Virus record (IMG/VR): IMGVR_UViG_3300030104_006433
Location: 78,986 to 142,985 of that record
Strand: one strand, 5' to 3'
Length of the DNA: 64,000 nt
Source of the DNA: a virus
Both the position numbers and the translations under genes were made by a program. The notes beneath the pieces were generated by a model that was given only the letters and a program-made list of their open reading frames with translations, was not told where the DNA came from and ran no database searches. Every line of letters starts with the position of its first letter. Position 1 is the stretch's first letter. Positions 60,118 to 64,000 of the stretch are shown here, in pieces.

Positions 60118-60377
60118 AAACAAAAGTTATAGAAAGAAATGAATTAATAGCTACTAGAGTACCACCTGGAGACAGATGGACTCTAGTAGATGATTCAAAA
60201 AAAGTAATTCATAAATCCTTAACAGATACTTTGGAATCCTACTTAGGGATCACTAACTTTAAAGGTGAATATAGGCTAGACCCTATTGGAAGTAAATTAT
60301 ACGCTATTAAAACTTCTGAGGAAGAGGTCAAACCTGAACCAATAAAAAAGTATAACATTTATGGAGATGAATATTAA
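60114..60377 (+). CDS. Hypothetical protein, 87 aa
   Basis: MKTKVIERNELIATRVPPGD, RWTLVDDSKKVIHKSLTDTL, then YRLDPIGSKLYAIKTSEEEV and a tail KYNIYGDEY. Looks like a small alpha/beta domain. It starts in the ATGA overlap with the peptide before. Function unknown. Confidence 0.65.
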   Translation: MKTKVIERNELIATRVPPGDRWTLVDDSKKVIHKSLTDTLESYLGITNFKGEYRLDPIGSKLYAIKTSEEEVKPEPIKKYNIYGDEY

Positions 60378-60414
60378 AATTAATGAGTCCTAAATTACCT
60401 AAAAAATAATGCTT

Positions 60415-60684
60415 ATGGAAAATTTAGATATAATTATAGGAACCCTGATTGGATCAGGTTTAACTGCTTTAGTGGCAATTTTTGTTACTAGGGTTTCAAA
60501 TCGATTTAAACAGGTAAATGAAGACTTACAAAGTGTAAGTAGAGATCACTCAACTAGTTTGGATGCTGTGTATGATAGTAATTCAAGAGAAGTTGAGAAT
60601 ATATATAGAGAAATTGATTCTCAAATTAATAAACTAGAATCTAGATTGGTAAAACAATTTAAAGATTATAATTACAATAAATAA
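60415..60684 (+). CDS. Membrane-anchored coiled-coil protein, about 89 aa
   Basis: MENLDIIIGTLIGSGLTALV then AIFVTRVSNRF: one membrane anchor at the N-terminus (about residues 5-27), followed by a coil (VNEDLQSVSRDHSTSLDAVY, IYREIDSQINKLESRL). ATG at 60409 is 2 codons upstream and equally possible. Such inner-membrane coils in phages may block superinfection or tether proteins. Function unknown. Confidence 0.6.
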   Translation: MENLDIIIGTLIGSGLTALVAIFVTRVSNRFKQVNEDLQSVSRDHSTSLDAVYDSNSREVENIYREIDSQINKLESRLVKQFKDYNYNK

Positions 60685-60711
60685 TTAACCCAATTTAGGA
60701 CTCTTAATTTT

Positions 60712-61635
60712 ATGAAAGACCACACATTATTAGTAGAAAAATATCGATCTAACACTCTTGATGAATATGTAGGTAATAACCATATTAAAACCCAAATACA
60801 AAAATACTTAGACCAGGATGATATTCAAAACTTCATTTTTTATGGCCCTGCTGGTACAGGGAAAACTACTCTCGCTAAACTCATTGTTAATAATTTGGAC
60901 TGCGATTACTTATACATTAACGCTTCTGATGAACGGGGTATCGAAACTATTAGGGATAAAGTCACCAACTTCTCAAGTACTGCTTCGTTTCGACAGATCA
61001 AAGTTGTCATACTCGATGAGGCAGATTTCCTCACAATTCAAGCGCAAGCATCATTAAGAAATGTAATAGAAACATTTTCTAGGAATACACGTTTTATTAT
61101 GACGTGTAATTTTATAGAGAGGATAATAGATCCACTACAATCAAGATGCCAAGTACTAAAAATAGTACCCCCAAGTAAAAAAGAAGTAGCAAAACATTTA
61201 AAAGAAATATTAGATACAGAACAAACAAAATTCAAAGTTGAAGCTCTCGTTAACATAGTTAACACACATCATCCGGATATACGAAAAATGTTAAACACAA
61301 TTCAGTTATCTACTAAAGATAATGAGTTAGTACTAGATGAATCAATCATAGTATCATCCAATTATATAAAACAAGTTATAACAGAATTAAAAAACCCAAA
61401 AACAGATTATCGAAAGTTAAGACAAATAATTGCTGACTCGGGAGTTAAAGATTTTGAAGAATTATATAGATCATTATTTGACCAAGCAGGAGAGTATGCT
61501 AAAGGTAGAGAGGGTAGTGTAGCTATGATTTTAAATGAACATCAATATCATTCAAATTTTAGAATTGATAAGGAAATTAATATAGCAAGTGCTTTAGCAA
61601 AAATAATAGAAACCAAAAAACCACAAGTAATATGA
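60712..61635 (+). CDS. 44: Clamp loader large subunit (gp44-like)
   Basis: 307 residues (T4 gp44 is 319). Walker A GPAGTGKT at 45-52, ILDEADFLT (Walker B), SLRNVIETFSRNTRFIMTCN with the sensor 1 region, and SRCQVLKIVPPSKKE (the SRC motif). AAA+ ATPase that opens the clamp and loads it on DNA. No gp62 directly after it; the GH16 gene overlaps its end by 4 nt. Confidence 0.93.
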   Translation: MKDHTLLVEKYRSNTLDEYVGNNHIKTQIQKYLDQDDIQNFIFYGPAGTGKTTLAKLIVNNLDCDYLYINASDERGIETIRDKVTNFSSTASFRQIKVVILDEADFLTIQAQASLRNVIETFSRNTRFIMTCNFIERIIDPLQSRCQVLKIVPPSKKEVAKHLKEILDTEQTKFKVEALVNIVNTHHPDIRKMLNTIQLSTKDNELVLDESIIVSSNYIKQVITELKNPKTDYRKLRQIIADSGVKDFEELYRSLFDQAGEYAKGREGSVAMILNEHQYHSNFRIDKEINIASALAKIIETKKPQVI

Positions 61636-62348
61636 AAAATATAAAATGGTGTGGGTATGAATGGCTTCCAAGAGAAAAATGGGGGAAATTTCACCCCATA
61701 AAGCCATATTGTCATTATGACCCTGAAGCTATAGATTGTGATGAAGATGAAAATTTAATATTAAAAACTCATGTTAATCCAAAAAGATTAAAACATCCCC
61801 ATACTAAAAAATTTATTAAGATACCAATAGGAGTAGGATTAATAACTAGTAAAAAAGGATTTGATTATGGTTATTTTGAAATAGAAGCTAAATTACCTAA
61901 AGGTAAAAATTTATGGCCTGCTTTTTGGATGAGTCCTTTTGAAAGTTGGCCTCCTGAAATAGATGTATTTGAAGGTTATACTAAAGAAAAAGATAATTAC
62001 TTTCATTTTAATTGGAAAAATCCATTTGGTTTCTGGAGAGTAGAAACTAATTTCCATTGTGGTAAAGAGCCTGAAAATTATAATTTAGGGGCTAAAACAC
62101 ATTGGTTAGGGTTTAAAGACCCAATAAAACATTTTAACAAATATGGATGCCTATGGACACCAGATAAAATAGAAATATTCTATAATGGTAGATTAGTTAG
62201 AAAATTAACTGATAAAAAATTATTAAAAGAATATCATGATAAATCTATGTGTGTTAAAATTAATGCTCATGTAGATAAAAATGTAGATAAAGAAAATCAC
62301 AAAACAACAAAATATATAATTAAAAATTTCAAATACGAAAAATTATGA
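61632..62348 (+). CDS. Glycoside hydrolase family 16 enzyme
   Basis: 238 residues. GVGLITSKKGFDYGYFEIEA, GKNLWPAFWMSP and the catalytic PPEIDVFEGY, with Glu109 as nucleophile and Glu114 as acid/base (ExDxxE), are diagnostic of GH16. FHFNWKNPFGFWR and KHFNKYGCLWTPDKIEIFYN follow. GH16 includes laminarinases and marine agarases or carrageenases. No signal peptide is seen, so export or release would need lysis. Placement between gp44 and gp62, with 4-nt overlaps on both sides, is unusual. Confidence 0.85.
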   Translation: MKNIKWCGYEWLPREKWGKFHPIKPYCHYDPEAIDCDEDENLILKTHVNPKRLKHPHTKKFIKIPIGVGLITSKKGFDYGYFEIEAKLPKGKNLWPAFWMSPFESWPPEIDVFEGYTKEKDNYFHFNWKNPFGFWRVETNFHCGKEPENYNLGAKTHWLGFKDPIKHFNKYGCLWTPDKIEIFYNGRLVRKLTDKKLLKEYHDKSMCVKINAHVDKNVDKENHKTTKYIIKNFKYEKL

Positions 62349-62599
62349 ATGCACCACAACAACAAGGTCTAAATATAGATTTTAAAAACACAACATCAAT
62401 AGAAGGATTTAATGGCGGTAAATTATTTGGTCAAGCCTTTGTTTTAAGAAAAGTATCTAAATTTGTAGTAGGCGGAGATGAAGATGCAATGCTTCCAATC
62501 CCAGTATTCTATGATATGGAAACAAAGAAAATTATAACTGATTCATTACCTAAAGAATTAAGAGAAGAATATAAAGATATAGCTATTGAAAGGGATTAG
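62345..62599 (+). CDS. Hypothetical protein, 84 aa
   Basis: MNAPQQQGLNIDFKNTTSIE, QAFVLRKVSKFVVGGDEDAM, LPIPVFYDMETKKII. A compact acidic alpha/beta domain. Its start overlaps the GH16 stop by 4 nt. Similar small genes are often found unannotated next to clamp-loader genes in marine phages. Function unknown. Confidence 0.6.
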   Translation: MNAPQQQGLNIDFKNTTSIEGFNGGKLFGQAFVLRKVSKFVVGGDEDAMLPIPVFYDMETKKIITDSLPKELREEYKDIAIERD

Positions 62600-62609
62600 A
62601 AAAATAAAT

Positions 62610-62783
62610 ATGAAAACTCAACTATTATTTAATGGTTGGTGGGCTCATTATCACCCTAATTGTTGGTTTAAAGACTCAGAGGATACTCAGTACTTAGAAA
62701 ATGGAATGTTGGTTGGTTTTAGACCTGAAGAAGAAGGATTAACAATGAAAGAAGCATATGAAAAGTCCAAAAACAATATTTGA
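62610..62783 (+). CDS. Hypothetical small protein, 57 aa
   Basis: From the ATG at 62610 (MKTQLLFNGWWAHYHPNCWF), which has an A-rich leader; an in-frame ATG at 62586 lies inside the previous gene. Trp/His-rich. The end overlaps the gp62-like gene by 26 nt. Function unknown. Confidence 0.55.
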   Translation: MKTQLLFNGWWAHYHPNCWFKDSEDTQYLENGMLVGFRPEEEGLTMKEAYEKSKNNI

Positions 62784-63183
62784 TTGGCTTCAACATATAA
62801 CATGGTTGAAAACACCAACTGAAGAATTTTCTGATAAAGACTGGGAAGGTTTCAATTCATATATGATCCATAGGTTTATAAGTATGAGCCAATACTACGT
62901 TGAAGTCGCTGATTATGCGCAGGGTTTAATGCCAAATAATAAGAAAGAAATATATAATTTTTATAAGGAAATAATACCTAAACGTAAGGTTTGGTTAAAG
63001 TATATTAAATCAAAAAGTAAAACTTATAATAAGGAATTAATAGAAATATTATCTGAGTACTTTAAGCTTGGCTCTTCAGAAATTCCTTCATATATTAATA
63101 TCCTGGGAAATGAAAAAGTAATAGAAATTTTAAGAGAGATGGGAATTGAAGAAAAAGAATCAAAAAAATTATTAAAATCATGA
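62758..63183 (+). CDS. 62: Clamp loader small subunit (gp62-like)
   Basis: 141 residues, shorter than T4 gp62 (187) and similar in size to marine T4-like forms. TIFDWLQHITWLKTP, FNSYMIHRFISMSQYYVEVA, NFYKEIIPKRKVWLKYIKSK and EYFKLGSSEIPSYINIL match the helical pattern of those gp62 proteins. It makes the 4:1 clamp loader with gp44. It is displaced from gp44 by three genes including the GH16 enzyme. Confidence 0.75.
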   Translation: MKSPKTIFDWLQHITWLKTPTEEFSDKDWEGFNSYMIHRFISMSQYYVEVADYAQGLMPNNKKEIYNFYKEIIPKRKVWLKYIKSKSKTYNKELIEILSEYFKLGSSEIPSYINILGNEKVIEILREMGIEEKESKKLLKS

Positions 63184-63539
63184 CTGAAAAAACATTAAAA
63201 AAATTAAATAAAAAATACCCAAATTGGTATAAAAAAATAAGGAGAGTAATTGTTAATTTATATAGACCAATCCTTCATGACAAGTCAGAAAGTAAATTCA
63301 ATCAACATCCTATAGCTTATATTATGTTCACAACATTTATTTGGAGTGCTATTTTAGTTCATCAAGACAGTCCTAATTATTGGATTCCATTTTTAAGTGG
63401 TTGGGTTATTATACCTATTACTTGGATTTATTTAAAGTTATTTCCACAAACATGGGATGAAATGTATGAATATGAAAAAGTAGCTTTTAGACAAATTTGG
63501 AGATTATCTAAAAAATGGAAACCTAAAAAAACAAAATAA
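63180..63539 (+). CDS. Membrane protein, 119 aa
   Basis: Two membrane segments (IAYIMFTTFIWSAILVHQ and WIPFLSGWVIIPITWIYLKL) flanked by basic ends. Begins 4 nt inside the gp62-like stop. Resembles the 99-residue membrane protein at 50024 in topology and in its RxxRxxK-rich end. Function unknown. Confidence 0.65.
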   Translation: MTEKTLKKLNKKYPNWYKKIRRVIVNLYRPILHDKSESKFNQHPIAYIMFTTFIWSAILVHQDSPNYWIPFLSGWVIIPITWIYLKLFPQTWDEMYEYEKVAFRQIWRLSKKWKPKKTK

Positions 63540-63542
63540 GTT

Positions 63543-63710
63543 ATGAAAAAGTATAAAGTAGAATTAATAAATTTTACTCAAGAAGGAAATCCTGTAAGTG
63601 GAGTTTCTAGAGTTATAGAAAAAATGAGTTTTAAAAAATTAAGAAAATTCCAAAACCAATACCCAGGCAGGGAAGATTTAGTTAGAAAATTAAATATTAA
63701 AGAAATATAG
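63543..63710 (+). CDS. Hypothetical small protein, 55 aa
   Basis: MKKYKVELINFTQEGNPVSG then SRVIEKMSFKKLRKFQNQYP. Basic; 3 nt after the membrane protein and 2 nt before the next gene. Function unknown. Confidence 0.55.
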   Translation: MKKYKVELINFTQEGNPVSGVSRVIEKMSFKKLRKFQNQYPGREDLVRKLNIKEI

Positions 63711-63712
63711 TT

Positions 63713-64000
63713 ATGGCAAATCACTTAAGAAGTTGGATCAAAGTTAAAGCAAATGAAGATACTATAAAATATGTTGATTCTTTAGTTGATAAAATTTCAT
63801 CAGAAAAATATAATAATGATGATTATGGCATAACAGCATTTGCAAAAACATTTTATAAAGATGTTGATTGTGGAGATGGTGGGGGTGTAATGTATGATTG
63901 GGCAATTGATAATATAGGCCCTAAATGGACTTATTTAGAAGAAATTGAAGATGAAGGAGAATTTTCAACTACATCAGCTTGGTATCCACCAAAAGAATTT
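63713..64000 (+). CDS. Api92/DUF1281-like protein, N-terminal part
   Basis: 96 residues to the window edge, still open. MANHLRSWIKVKANEDTIKY, then VMYDWAIDNIGPKWTYLEEI and FSTTSAWYPPKEF. This follows the ferredoxin-like Api92/DUF1281 pattern (WYDW.I.NWG.KW......F.TAW.PP) common in phages and mobile elements; its function is not established. Cut by the window end. Confidence 0.6.
   Translation, partial: MANHLRSWIKVKANEDTIKYVDSLVDKISSEKYNNDDYGITAFAKTFYKDVDCGDGGGVMYDWAIDNIGPKWTYLEEIEDEGEFSTTSAWYPPKEF

Noticed and set aside
1-64000. Insertion sequences, integrase, attachment sites or prophage signs
   Set aside because: No transposase, integrase, terminal inverted repeats or tRNA-linked direct repeats were seen; gene content is that of a lytic T4-like phage.

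Overview
The window is one continuous stretch of a T4-like myovirus genome (long contractile tail, Caudoviricetes), AT-rich, with every gene on the + strand. The host is probably a member of the Bacteroidetes, most likely a marine flavobacterium. Evidence for this host: the early-type promoters are built like Bacteroidetes promoters (TTTG near -33 and TAnnTTT near -7), almost no start codon has a Shine-Dalgarno sequence and most are preceded by A-rich runs, and the phage carries a GH16 polysaccharide hydrolase and TSP3-type calcium-binding repeats.

Layout. (1) 1-35450 is the virion module: end of the prohead protease, scaffold (gp22), major capsid (gp23), a block of fibre-like proteins with short repeats, neck proteins gp13/gp14, sheath terminator gp15, a separate three-gene unit of unknown role (17081-20785), sheath gp18, tube gp19, a tail/baseplate chaperone that appears to be made by a frameshift, tape measure, baseplate tube initiator, LysM wedge protein and a giant hub with a C-terminal peptidase-like domain. 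Most units start with a late promoter motif, ATATTTATAA. (2) 35453-44333 is replication and nucleotide metabolism: a reduced family A polymerase-like protein, gp32, UvsX, RNase H/FEN, gp41 helicase, NrdB and NrdA. (3) 44336-46586 is the lysis cassette (holin-like protein, amidase, membrane coiled-coil protein), again behind a late-type motif. (4) 46592-53684 is a 7-deazaguanine (preQ0) cassette: TGT/DpdA-like protein, QueC, QueD, QueE, FolE2, a phosphoribosyltransferase and a MazG-like protein, with three tRNA genes (Gln, Glu, Ala) inside it. (5) 53677-57432 is the family B DNA polymerase, split over separate reading frames, and the sliding clamp. (6) 57536-60050 is a chaperone cassette (Hsp20, GroES, GroEL). 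(7) 60052-64000 has the clamp loader subunits gp44 and gp62 with a GH16 hydrolase gene between them, and small unknown genes.

How it works together. Two promoter types appear to separate expression classes. One has a TTTGGCT box whose first base is 23 nt upstream of an NNATATT box; it precedes replication, preQ0, chaperone and a few small genes. The other is ATATTTATAA alone, found before structural and lysis genes. The preQ0 genes would make a 7-deazaguanine base from GTP, and the TGT-like protein could insert it into phage DNA, a known anti-restriction strategy. The strongest candidates for something new are this cassette with its extra genes, the second (family A-like) polymerase, the split main polymerase, the chaperone frameshift, and the TSP3-containing three-gene unit. 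All functions are inferred by reading the sequence; no database search was possible.
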